Source: Onthophagus taurus
Lineage: Eukaryota; Arthropoda; Insecta; Coleoptera; Scarabaeidae
Length of the DNA: 64,000 nucleotides
Reading direction: 5' to 3'
NCBI RefSeq assembly: GCF_036711975.1
Contig: NW_027248940.1
Location: 1,488,001 to 1,552,000, forward strand
In this document: in pieces, positions 23,367 through 35,634 of the stretch
How positions within the stretch are numbered: the stretch's first letter is position 1
How the letters are laid out: each line of letters opens with the position of its first letter
Position numbers and translations under genes: made by a program
Notes under the pieces: model-generated
What the model was told of the DNA's origin: nothing
Database searches by the model: none
The model's input: only the letters and a program-made list of their open reading frames with translations

Positions 23367-23859
23367 TGACCCATAAATATGATTAAAAAAAAATGATATT
23401 TAATTTACCTTTTTTCACTAACAAGTAAGATGGCATTGTATTCATGGTTACAAGTATCGTAAAGTTGCCATATCATTTGTTTACTTATTAATCCTTGAGG
23501 ACACAACTTAATTCGTTATATTCTTAAAAAAAACAAAGATGAACAAAATTAACAAAAATTCTTTTTATTTATTTATCATTATTTTTACAAATATTGAACA
23601 CAATGGAGCAGTTCGAAAAAGATAAGTTGCCTAGAACCAAATTGTCATTTTCAAAATCTTTTTCTCTTTTATTTTCATTAAATGAAGCTGAAGTTGAAAG
23701 GAAACTTTGGATATTTTGCAGGATATTGACTTCTTATTATTGATTATTGTGGTATTATTATTTATTATAATAAGGTACAATTTAAATATGTTCAAAAACT
23801 ATGTTATATTGTTTGAATAGCATAAAACAACTTAAATGATTAAAACTCAAAATTTTGTT
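23367..23859. other. Intergenic AT-rich DNA
   Basis: No gene or repeat recognised. The short frame at 23836-24057 overlaps the duplicated 5' flank and is not considered coding. Confidence 0.4.
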
Positions 23860-24097
23860 ATCGTTGAGCATCTTGAGCATTATCGTAATCTCCTATTAAC
23901 ACAAAATGATAAAAATAAAATTATCTATATTTGCATTACTTTTATTAATTCCCCAAAACAAAAAAAGAAAATTATAAATTCTAATCTAAACTTTTCAAAC
24001 AAATATCAATATATTAATAAGATAAGTTGTTATCAAACAAAAGATTTAAACTATTAAATGTGAAATAATAAATGAATACGGTTCAAAACGAAGCATC
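23860..24097 (+). other. Duplicated 5' flank of the unknown gene, copy 2
   Basis: Homologous to 8730-8960, with shared ATAAATTCTAATCTAAAC, CAATATATTAATAAGATAAG and TTCAAAACGAAGCATC just before the ATG. It probably includes the shared promoter and 5' leader. Confidence 0.6.
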
Positions 24098-24880
24098 ATG
24101 ACCAAATTAACCGACCTTCAAATCGTAAAGTATTTCAATAATCATCGTAGAATATCGGACGATGAAGAAAGTTACAATGAAAGTGATAGTAGTGATAGTG
24201 GGGAAAGTGATTTAGATGAGGAATACGAAAGATATCAATTACCTCCGTTAAGCAAAGAAGAACTTAAAGTTAGAGCGGTTCGCATACAATGTGAAGACAA
24301 TCAAAAACCTGAAGGAATTATTGGTACTAATTCAAATTTAAAAAAGAAAAGGAATCGGGGGAAAAGAAATAAGAATAAAAAAAATAAGTTCCCCTTTTAT
24401 GATTCATCTTATTCGTGTTCCGACCCCAAGATAAGAATAAGAATGGAAATGTTGGTTTGTACACATATAATCGGCACATTAAGAATTAATGAATACAAGG
24501 CAATTGAAGATAACACTCTTGATTGGGGACTCTTTTGTAAAGGATTTTATTTTTTTTCTCCTGATATATTTCCAACATTAGGATATATTAATACTTTAAG
24601 AAATGAGAAAATACCTAACATTGCGAGAGAAACCATTTTTTATCAAGAAAACCAACATCGAAACGAACCTGAATATTCCAAATTTTTGTTACGATGTATT
24701 AACATCTCATTTCTTCACTTTTATGAGAATTTCGATTATTCAATTCCGATCTCTACAGAATCGGTGGTGTATCCTATAATTACAATAAATTCGAGTTGTA
24801 AATTTTATAAATATCAAGTGAATAATGATAAGGTGTTTTTAATGTTTAAAGATAAGAAATTTAATTTTTGTATAAATTAA
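24098..24880 (+). CDS. Acidic/basic protein of unknown family, paralogue 2 (260 aa)
   Basis: Intronless paralogue of 8961-9782, starting at ATG in the context GCATCATGACC. Same three-part layout: acidic Ser-rich N-terminus (nucleotide-identical to paralogue 1 over the segment coding SDSSDSGESDLDEEYE), a shorter basic run (KKKRNRGKRNKNKKNK), and a C-terminal region from FPFYDSSYSCSDP to KDKKFNFCIN. Length differences lie mainly in the basic linker and around YQE-HH/QHRNE, and all keep frame. Conserved positions include FCKGFYF, SPDIFP, LGYINTL, NISF and PIITINS. No known domain recognised. The Sat2 satellite array begins about 45 bp after the stop. Confidence 0.8.
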   Translation: MTKLTDLQIVKYFNNHRRISDDEESYNESDSSDSGESDLDEEYERYQLPPLSKEELKVRAVRIQCEDNQKPEGIIGTNSNLKKKRNRGKRNKNKKNKFPFYDSSYSCSDPKIRIRMEMLVCTHIIGTLRINEYKAIEDNTLDWGLFCKGFYFFSPDIFPTLGYINTLRNEKIPNIARETIFYQENQHRNEPEYSKFLLRCINISFLHFYENFDYSIPISTESVVYPIITINSSCKFYKYQVNNDKVFLMFKDKKFNFCIN

Positions 24881-24924
24881 CTTAATCGAATAAATAATTT
24901 TTGGTGTTTTAATCAACCGTTAAA

Positions 24925-27900
24925 AAATCGTATCTTAATAACTAATTGAGATACAACAACGAGTTAAAAAGCATTTTGAAGCAAATTTATTCTATTTTTA
25001 ATGCCCCAAAAATAATTCCTTAATTTCCAAGCATTGCTTTGTTATAACCCTTTAAGCGCAAACACCACGTTTAATACACAACAAGGTAACTTAATCAATT
25101 TAAAAAATTATTTATCAAGAACTAGTTGAGATATCACAACGAGATATATATCAATTTAAAGCAAATGTAATCTAGTTTCAATGTGCTAAAAAGAATTTCT
25201 TCGATTTAACCCATTAACTTCGTTTTGTCGCTTTGAATTTAACTCAGCACATTTAATACTTTTTAATGTGTAAACATCGAATAAAAAAAATCGTATCTCA
25301 ATAAGTAATTGAGATATAACAATGAGTTAAAAAGCATTTTAAAGCAAATTTATTCTATTTTTAATACCTCAAAAATAATTCCTTAATTCCCAAGTATTGT
25401 TTTGTTATAACCCTTTAAGCGCATATACCACGTTTAATATTCAACAAAGTAATTTAATCAGCTTTAAAAAATTAGTTATCAAGAACTAGTTGAGATATCA
25501 CAACGAGATATATATCATTTTAAAGCAAATATAATCTAGTTTCAATGTGTTAAAAAGAATTTCTTCAATTTAACCCATTCAGTTCATTTTGGCGCTTTGA
25601 ATTTAACTAAGCACATTTTATGCTTCTCAATGTGTCAACGTTGAATCAAAAAAATCGTATCTCAATAAGTAATTGAGATATAACAACGGGTTAAAAAGCA
25701 TTGTAAAGCAAATTTATTCTATTTTTAATATCCCAAAAACAATTCCTTAATTTCTAAGCATTGCCTTGTTATAACCCTTTAAGCGCAAACGCCACGTTTA
25801 ATATCCAACAAGGTACCTTAGTCAACTTTAAAAAATTATTTATCAAAAACTAGTTGAGATATCACAACGAGATATACATCATTTTAAAGCAAATATAATC
25901 TAGTTTCAATGTGCTAAAAAAAATTTTTTCGATTTAACCCATTCAGTTCATTTTAGTGCTTTGAATTTAACTCAGCACATTTTATGCTTCTCAATGTGTC
26001 AACGTTGAATCAAAAACATCGTATCTCAATAACTAATTGAGATACAACAACGAGTTAAAATGCATTTTAAAGCAAATTTATTGTATTTTTAATACCTCAA
26101 AAATAATTCCTTAATTTCCAAGCATTGCTTTGCTATAACTCTTTAAGCGCAAACGCCACGTTTAATACTCAACACGGTAACTTAATCAACTTTAAAAAAT
26201 TATTTATCAAAAACCAGTTGAGATGTTACAACGAGATATATATCATTTTAATACAAATGTAGTCTAGTTTCAATGTGCTAAAAAGAATTTCTTCGATTTA
26301 ATCCATTATGTTCGTTTTGTCGCTTTGACTTTAACTCAGCACATTTAATACTTTTTAATGTGTAAACATCGAATTAAAAAAAAAATCTCAATAAGTAATT
26401 GAGATATGACAACGAGTTAAAAAGCATTTTAAAGCAGACTTATTCTATTTTTAATATCCCAAAAATAATTCCTTAATTTCCAAGCATTGCTTTGTTATAA
26501 CCCTTTAAGCGCAAACACCCCGTTTAATATTCAACAAGGTAACTTAATCAATTTAAAAAATTATTTATCTAAAACTAGTTGAGATATCACAACGAGATAT
26601 ATATCATTTTAAAGCAAATGTAATCTAGTTTCAATGTGCTAAAAAGAATTTCTTCGATTTAACCCATTCAGTTCGTTTTGGCGCTTTGAATTTAACTCAG
26701 CACATTTAATACTTTTTAATGTGTAAACATCGAATTAAAAAAAAAAGTATCCCAATAAGTAATTGAGATATAACAACGAGTTAAAAGGCATTTTAAAGCC
26801 AATTTATTGTATTTTTAGTACCTCAAAAATAATTCCTTAATTTCCAAACATTGCTTTGTTATAACCCTTTAAGCGCAAACGCCACGTTTAATACTCAACA
26901 AGGTAACTTAATCAATTTAAAAAATTATTTATCCAAAACTAGTTGAGATATCACAACGAGATATATATCATTTTAAAGCAAATGTAATCTAGTTTCAATG
27001 TGCTAAAAAGAATTTCTTCGATTTAACCCATTCAGTTCGTTTTGGCGCTTTGAATTTAACCCAGCACATTTAATACTTTTTAATGCGTAAACATCGAATA
27101 AAAAAAATCGTATCTCAATAACTAATTGAGATATAACAACGAGTTAAAAGGCATTTTAAAGCAAATTTATTGTATTTTTAATATCTCAAAAATAATTCCT
27201 TAATTTCCAAACATTGCTTTGTTATAACCCTTTAAGCGCAAACACCACGTTTAATATTCAACAAGGTAACTTAATCAACTTTAAAAAATTATTTATCAAA
27301 AACTAGTTGAGATATTACAACGAGATATATATCATTTAAAAGCAAATGTAATCTAGTTTCAATGTGCTAAAAAGAATTTCTTCGATTTAACCCATTCAGT
27401 TCATTTTGGCGCTTTGAATTTAACTCAGCACATTTTATGCTTCTCAATGTGTCAACGTTGAATCAAAAAAATCGTATCTCAATAAGTAATTGAGATATAA
27501 CAACGAGTTAAAAAGCATTTTAAAGCAAATTTATTCTATTTTTAATACCTCAAAAATAATTCCTTAATTTCGAAGCATTACTTTGTTATAACCCTTTAAG
27601 CGCAAACACCACGTTTAATATTCAACAAGGTAACTTAATCAATTTAAAAAATTATTTATCTAAAACTAGTTGAGATATCACAACGAGATATATATCATTT
27701 TAAAGCAAATGTAATCTAGTTTCAATGTGTTAAAAAGAATTTCTTCGATTTAAAACATTCAGTTCGTTTTGGCGCTTTCAATTCAACTCTGCGGATTTAA
27801 TACTTCTCAATGTGTCAACATTGAATTGAAAAAATCGTATCTCAATAAGTAATTGAGATATAACAACGAGTTAAAAAGCATTTTAAAGCAAATTTATTGT

Positions 27901-30900
27901 ATTTTTAATACCTCAAAAATAATTCCTTAATTTCCAAACATTGCTTTGATATAACCCTTTAAGCGCAAACACCACGTTTAATATTCAACAAGGTAACTTA
28001 ATCAACTTTAAAAAATTATTTATCAAAAACTAGTTGAGATATCACAACGAGATATATATCATTTTAAAGCAAAAGTAATCTAGTTTCAATGTGCTAAAAA
28101 GAAATTCTTTGATTTAACCCATTCAGTTCATTTTGGCGCTTTGAATTCAACTCTACGAATTTAATACTTCTCAATGTGTCAACATTGAATTAAAAAAATC
28201 GTATCTCAATAAGTAATTGAGATATGACAACGAGTTAAAAAGCATTTTAAAGCAAATTTATTCTATTTTTAATATCTCAGAGATAATTCCTTAATTTCGA
28301 AGCATTGCTTTTTTATAACCCTTTAAGCGCAAACACCACGTTTAATGTTCAACAAGGTAACTTAATCAACTTTAAAAAATTATTTATCCAAAACTAGTTG
28401 AGATATCGCAACGAGATATATACCATTTGAAAGCAAATGTAATCTAGTTTGAATGTGCTAAAAAGAATTTCTTCGATTTAACCCATTAAGTTCGTTTTGG
28501 CGCTTTAAATTTAACTCAGCATATTTTATGCTTCTCAATGTGCCAACGTTGAATTAAAAAAATCGTATCTCAATAAGTAATTGAGATATAACAACGAGTT
28601 AAAAGGCATTTTAAAGCAAATTTATTCTATTTTTAATACCCCAAAGATAATTCCTTAATTTCCAAACATTGCTTTGTTATAACCCTTTAAGCGCAAACGC
28701 CACGTTTAATATTCAACAAGGTAACTTAATCAACTTTAAAAAATTATTTATCAAAAACCAGTTGAGATGTTACAACGAGATATATATCATTTTAATACAA
28801 ATGTAGTCTAGTTTCAATGTGCTAAAAAGAATTTCTTCGATTTAACCCATTCAGTTCATTTTGGCACTTTGAATTTAACTCAGCACATTTAATACTTTTT
28901 AATGTGTTAACATTGAATTAAAAAAATCGTATCTCAATAACTAATTGAGATACAACAACGAGTTAAAAGGCATTTTAAAGCAAATTTATTGTATTTTTAA
29001 TACCTCAAAGATAATTCCTTAATTTCGAAGCATTGCTTTTTTATAACCCTTTAAGCGCAAATACAACGTTTAATACTCAACAAGGTAACTTAATCAACTT
29101 TAGAATATTATTTCTCAAAAACTAGTTGTGATATCACAGCGAGATATATATCAATTTAAAGCAAATGTAATTTAATTTCAATGTGCTAAAAAGAATTTCT
29201 TCGATTTAACCCATTCAGTTCATTTTGGCGCTTTGAATTTAACTCAGCACATTTAATACTTTTTAATGTGTAAACATCGAATTAAAAAAATCGTATCTCA
29301 ATAAGTAATTGAGATATAACAACGAGTTAAAGGGCATTTTAAAGCAAATTTATTGTGTTTTTAATACCTCAAAAATAATTCCTTAATTTCCAAACATTGC
29401 TTTGTTATAACCCTTTGAGCGCAAACACCACGTTTAATATTCAACAAGGTAACTTAATCAACTTTAAAAAATTATTTATCAAAAACCAGTTGAGATGTTA
29501 CAACGAGATATATATCATTTTAATACAAATGTAGTCTAGTTTCAATGTGCTAAAAAGAATTCCTTCGATTTAACCCATTCAGTTCATTTTGGCACTTTGA
29601 ATTTAACTCAGCACATTTAATACTTTTTAATGTGTTAACATTGAATTAAAAAAATCGTATCTCAATAACTAATTGAGATACAACAACGAGTTAAAAGGCA
29701 TTTTAAAGCAAATTTATTCTATTTTTAATACCTCAAAAATAATTCCTTAATTCCCAAGTATTGCTTTGTTATAACCCTTTAAGCGCAAACACCACGTTTA
29801 ATAATCAACAAGGTAACTTAATCAACTTTAAAAAATTATTTATCAAGAACTAGTTGAGATATCACAACGAGATATATATCATTTTAAAGCAAATGTAATC
29901 TAGTTTCAATGTGCTAAAAAGAATTTCTTCGATTTAATCCATTCAGTTCATTTTGGCGCTTTGAATATAACTCAACACATTTAATACTTCTCAATGTGTC
30001 AACATTGAATTAAAAAAATCGTATCTCAATAAGTAATTAAGATACAACAACGAGTTAAAAGGCATTTTAAAGCAAATTTATTGTATTTTTAATAGCTCAA
30101 AAATAATTCCTTAATTTCCAAACATTGCTTTGTTATAACCCTTTAAGCGCAAACACCACCTTTAATACTCAACAAGGTAACTTAATCAACTTTAAAAAAT
30201 TATTTATCAAAAAGTAGTTGAGATATCACAACGAGATATATATCATTTTAAAGCAAATGTAATCTAGTTTCAATATGCTAAAAAGAATTTCTTCGATTTA
30301 ACCCATTCAGTTCATTTTGGCGCTTTGAATTTAACTCAGCACATTTAATACTTTTTAATGTGTAAATATCGAATTAAAAAAATCGTATCTCAATAACTAA
30401 TTGAGATACAACAACGAGTTAAAGGGCATTTTAAAGCAAATTTATTGTATTTTTAATAGCTCAAAAATAATTCCTTAATTTCAAAACATTGCTTTGTTAT
30501 AACCCTTTTAGCGCAAACACCACGTTTAATATATAACAAGGTAACTTAATCAATTTAAAAAATTATTTATCAAGAACTAGTTGAGATATCACAACGAGAT
30601 ATATATCAATTTAAAGCAAATGTAATCTAGTTTCAATGTGCTAAAAAGAATTTCTTCGATTTAACCCATTAACTTAGTTTTGGCGCTTTAAATTTAACTC
30701 AGCACATTTAATACTTTTTAATGTGTAAACATCGAATTAAAAGAATCGTATCTCAATAACTAATTGAGATATGACAACGAGTTAAAAGGCATTTTAAAGC
30801 AAATTTATTCTATTTTTAATATCCCAAAAATAATTCCTTAATTTCCAAGAATTGCTTTGTTATAACCCTTTAAACGCAAACACCACGTTTAATATCCAAC

Positions 30901-33900
30901 AAGGTAACTTAATCAACTTTAAAACATTCTTTATCCAAAAGTAGTTGAGATATCACAACGTGATATATATCATTTTAAAGCAAATATAATCTAGTTTCAA
31001 TGTGCTAAAAAGAATTTCTTCGATTTAATCCATTCAGTTCGTTTTGGCGCTTTGAATTTAACTCAGCACATTTTATGCTTCTCAATCTGTCAACGTTGAA
31101 TCAAAAAAATCGTATCTCAATAACTAATTGAGATATAACAACGAGTTAAAATACATTTTAAAGCAAATTTATTCTATTTTTAATACCTCAAAAATAATTC
31201 CTTAATTCCCAAGTATTGTTTTGTTATAACCCTTTAAGCGCATATACCACGTTTAATATTCAACAAAGTAATTTAATCAACTTTAAAAAATTAGTTATCA
31301 AGAACTTGTTGAGATATCACAACGAGATATATATCATTTTAAAGCAAATATAATCTAGTTTCAATGTGCTAAAAAGAATTTCTTCGATTTAACCCATTCA
31401 GGTCGTTTTGGCGCTTTGAATTCAACTCTGCGGATTTAATACTTCTCAATGTGTCAACATTGAATTAAAAAAATCGTATCTCAATAACTAATTGAGATAT
31501 AACAACGAGTTAAAAAGCATTTTAAAGCAAATTTATTCTATTTTTAATATCACAAAGATAATTCCTTAATTTCGAAGCATTGCTTTTTTATAACCCTTTA
31601 AGCGCAAACACCACGTTTAATGTTCAACAAGGTAACTTAATCAACTTTAAAAAATTATTTATCAAAAACTAGTTGAGATATCGCAACGAGATATATACCA
31701 TTTGAAAGCAAATGCAATCTAGTTTGAATGTGCTAAAAAGAATTTCTTCGATTTAACCCATTAAGTTCGTTTTGGCGCTTTAAATTTAACTCAGCATATT
31801 TTATGCTTCTCAATGTGTCAACGTTGAATTAAAAAAATCGTATCTCAATAAGTAATTGAGATATAACAACGAGTTAAAAGGCATTTTAAAGCAAATTTAT
31901 TCTATTTTTAATACCCCAAAAATAATTCCTTAATTTCCAAACATTGCATTGTTATAACCCTTTAAGCGCAAACGCCACGTTTAATATCCAACAAGGTAAC
32001 TTAATCAACTTTAAAAAATTATTTATCAAAAAGTAATTGAGATATCACAATGAGATATATATCATTTTAAAACAAATGTAATCTAGTGTCAATGTGCTAA
32101 AAAGAATTTCTTCGATTTAACCCATTAACTTCGTTTTGGCGCTTTGAATTTAACTCAGCACATTTAATACTTTTTAATGTGTAAACATCGAATTAAAAAA
32201 ATCGTATCTCAATAACTAATTGAGATACAACAACGAGTTAAAATGCATTTTAAAACAAATTTATTGTATTTTTAATACCTCAAAAATAATTCCTTAATTT
32301 CCAAACATTCCTTTGTTATAACCCTTTAAGCGCAAACGCCACGTTTAATACTCAACAAGGTAACTTAATCAACTTTAAAAAATTATTTATCAAAAAGTAG
32401 TTGCGATATCACAACGTGATATATATCATTTAAAAGCAAATGTAATCTAGTTTCAATGTGCTAAAAAGAATTTCTTCGATTTAACCCATTCAGGTCGTTT
32501 TGGCGCTTTGAATTCAACTCTGCGGATTTAATACTTCTCAATGTGTCAACATTGAATTAAAAAAATCGTATCTCAATAACTAATTGAAATATAACGAGTT
32601 AAAAAGCATTGTAAAGCAAATTTATTCTATTTTTAGTACCTCAAAAATAATTCCTTAATTCCCAAGTATTGTTTTGTTATAACCCTTTAAGCGCATATAC
32701 CACGTTTAATATTCAACAAAGTAATTTAATCAACTTTAAAAAATTAGTTATCAAGAACTAGTTGAGATATCACAACGAGATATATATCATTTTAAAGCAA
32801 ATATAATCTAGTTTCAATGTGCTAAAAAGAACTTCTTCGATTTAACCCATTCAGTTCGTTTTGGCGCTTTGAATTCAACTCTGCGGATTTAATACTTCTC
32901 AATGTGTAAACATCGAATAAAAAAAATCGTATCTCAATAACTAATTGAGATATAACAATGAGTTAAAAAGCATTTTAAAGCAAATTTATTCTATTTTTAA
33001 TACCTCAAAAATAATTCCTTAATTCCCAAGTATTGTTTTGTTATAACCCTTTAAGCGCAAACACCACGTTTAATATTCAACAAGGTAACTTAATCAACTT
33101 TAAAAAATTATTTATCAAAAACTAGTTGAGATATTACAACGAGATATATATCATTTAAAAGCAAATGTAATCTAGTTTCAATGTGCTAAAAAGAATTTCT
33201 TCGATTTAACCCATTCAGTTCATTTTAGTGCTTTGAATTTAACTCAGCACATTTTATGCTTCTCAATGTGTCAACGTTGAATCAAAAACATCGTATCTCA
33301 ATAACTAATTGAGATACAACAACGAGTTAAAATGCATTTTAAAGCAAATTTATTGTATTTTTAATACCTCAAAAATAATTCCTTAATTTCCAAGCATTGC
33401 TTTGCTATAACTCTTTAAGCGCAAACGCCACGTTTAATATTCAACAAGGTAACTTAATCAACTTTAAAAAATTATTTATCAAAAACTAGTTGAGATATTA
33501 CAACGAGATATATATCATTTAAAAGCAAATGTAATCTAGTTTCAATGTGCTAAAAAGAATTTCTTCGATTTAACCCATTCAGTTCATTTTGGTGTTTTGA
33601 ATTTAACTCAGCACATTTAATACTTTTTAATGTGTCAACATCGAATTGAAAAAATCGTATCTCAATAAGTAATTGAGATATAACAACGAGTTAAAAAGCA
33701 TTTTAAAGCAAATTTATTCTATTTTTAATAACTCAAAGATAATTCCTTAATTTCGAAACATTGTTTTTTTATAACACTTTAAGCGCAAATGCAACGTTTA
33801 ATATTTAACAAGGTAACTTAATCAACTTTAAAAAATTATTTATCAAAAAATAGTTGAGATATCACAACGTGATATATATCATTTAAAAGCAAATGTAATC

Positions 33901-34135
33901 TAGTTTCAATGTGCTAAAAAGAATTTCTTCGATTTAACCCATTAATTTCATTTTGGCGCTTTGAATTTAACTCAGCACATTTTATGCTTCTCAATGTGTC
34001 AACGTTGAATCAAAAAAATCGTATCTCAATAACTAATTGAGATATAACAACGAGTTAAAAAGCATTTTAAAGCAAATTTATTCTATTTTTAATACCCCAA
34101 ACATAATTACTTAATTTCCATGCATTGCTTTAAGA
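24925..34135. repeat. Sat2: ~363-bp dimeric satellite array (about 25 copies)
   Basis: The repeat start ATCGTATCTCAATAA recurs at about 24928, 25291, 25655, 26019 and onward every ~363 bp. Each unit is two diverged halves of about 180 bp. One has ATTGAGATA..ACAACGAGTTAAAAAGC and TTCTATTTTTAATACC; the other has GTTGAGATATCACAACGAG and AATCTAGTTTCAATGTGC. Every unit carries GTATCTCAAT-nnnnn-ATTGAGATAC, a 10-bp inverted repeat with a 5-nt spacer. Units differ by scattered substitutions. No genes. Confidence 0.95.
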
Positions 34136-34144
34136 GCAACAATA

Positions 34145-34235
34145 ACCCTTGGCAGACTTCAAGATGTTGAATAGAAGTTTGCAGATATAATAGGCCCACT
34201 TGTTGAAGTGTTGAAGAGCTCTTGCTGCCAACAAC
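34145..34235. repeat. CTGCCA-type boundary sequence after Sat2
   Basis: CTTGGCAGACTTCAAGATG, then TGAATAGAAGTTTGCAGA and CTTGCTGCCAACAAC. It resembles 10000-10065 downstream of the first unknown gene, so the same boundary sequence follows both gene copies. In this copy 9.2 kb of Sat2 lies between. Confidence 0.6.
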
Positions 34236-34490
34236 AATTAATCATTGTTAATTAAAATCATTTGCGTTTTACTCCACGATTAGGTTATGAATGATTTATA
34301 TCTAAATTTAAAGCTAATAAATTAGGAAGAAAAAGTGGATGTATTTTAATAACAAAAACGTGTTTAAATAATCGTTATAACCTTTACCTTTGTAGTCAAA
34401 TTAATTAAACCAATTAATTCGGTTATTTATATCATTAAAATCCAATAAAAACTAAACATTCAAATCGAATCGTTCAAACACAACGTAATA

Positions 34491-35552
34491 ATGTGTATAA
34501 AGTGTATTTCGGATGAGAATGTGTTGTATTCGAGGGATAATAATTTAAAAAAGGATTATGTTGAGTCGTTACGGGAGTGGATGTTAAAAGAAGCGCATTT
34601 ACCCACAATTTCAAGTAGTTAATTAATTTCGAAATTGTTTGATTTAATTATATTATTAATTTTAGATTTTCAAATAATCTCATTTTTGAGTAGCTGTTAT
34701 TACCGGATTGAGCCGACGAAGCTTTGCATCGAAAATTATTACACTTTTAAGTCGCGTTACCCCGAAATCTTTTCATCGAGGAGTTTGAAGAATGAAAGTT
34801 TGGAGTATCAATTAAAAACTTGGTGAGGATTAATTAATTCATTAATTATTATTAATTTTTAAGTAATTAATTTTAGTTTTGGGGGGACTTTGCCGAAATT
34901 AACTAAAAACGGGTATCAAATTTTTTACGCAAAACTCGAAAATAATTCTCCCGATAAATTTTGTTTCCCCGATATCATAAAGATGGTTATTATGGCGGTC
35001 GTGCTTAATAATTTTCAGTATGGCCCCCAAATGGGGCATTTAATTGTGATAGATGGGGCCGGGTTGCAATTGGGGCACATGGTTAAATTAACCCCGATGA
35101 TTTTAAAGATTTTTTTCTATTTTCTGCAAGAAGCGGCTCCGATTCGGTTAAAACAAATCCATATCATCAACGTTAACCCGATAACTGAGAAGTTATTAAA
35201 CATGATTAAACCGTTTTTGAAGAAAGAATTGGTCGACCAAATTCATTGCCACAAAAAACTGGAGGATATCTTTAAATATGTTGAGAAAGATGTTTTACCC
35301 AGCGATTATGGAGGTGGAGTTGCGAGTATTAAAGAATTACATGGTGAGATGATTGTAATTAATTAAAAAGAATTAAATAAATTTGGTTTTTTTATTTTAG
35401 AGGAGCAAATAAAAAATATAAAGCAACACGAAGATGTGTTAATTAAAGAGGAAGAGTTGAAAGTTGATGAAACGAAACGGAAGGAAACTCCGAAACACTT
35501 TGAGGAATTATTTGGGATTGTTGGGACGTTTAAGAAGTTAACGTTTGATTAA
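34491..35552 (+). CDS. CRAL-TRIO (SEC14-like) lipid-transfer protein, four exons, 299 aa
   Basis: Exons 34491-34614, 34666-34822, 34877-35343 and 35401-35552, joined in phase by GT-AG introns of 51, 54 and 57 nt (the first donor could be 3 nt later). Exon 1 starts at ATG and gives the CRAL-TRIO N-terminal helical part (ESLREWMLKEAHLPTIS). Exon 2 gives FLSSCYYRIEPTKLCIENYY. Exon 3 is the lipid-binding domain (LPKLTKNGYQIFY, HLIVIDGAGLQLGHMVKL, FYFLQEAAPIRLKQIHIIN, YGGGVASIKELHG). Exon 4 ends FEELFGIVGTFKKLTFD. This is the layout and size of the insect alpha-tocopherol-transfer/clavesin-like family. These are cytosolic carriers of hydrophobic ligands; the ligand cannot be read from sequence. 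All exons are open, so the gene looks intact despite being enclosed by satellites. Confidence 0.9.
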
Positions 35553-35634
35553 AACATTCCTAACTTAAAACACTTACCATATTAATTTTTGTTTTAAATG
35601 TTTTGGTGAATTAATAGAATTAATTCAAATTTAG

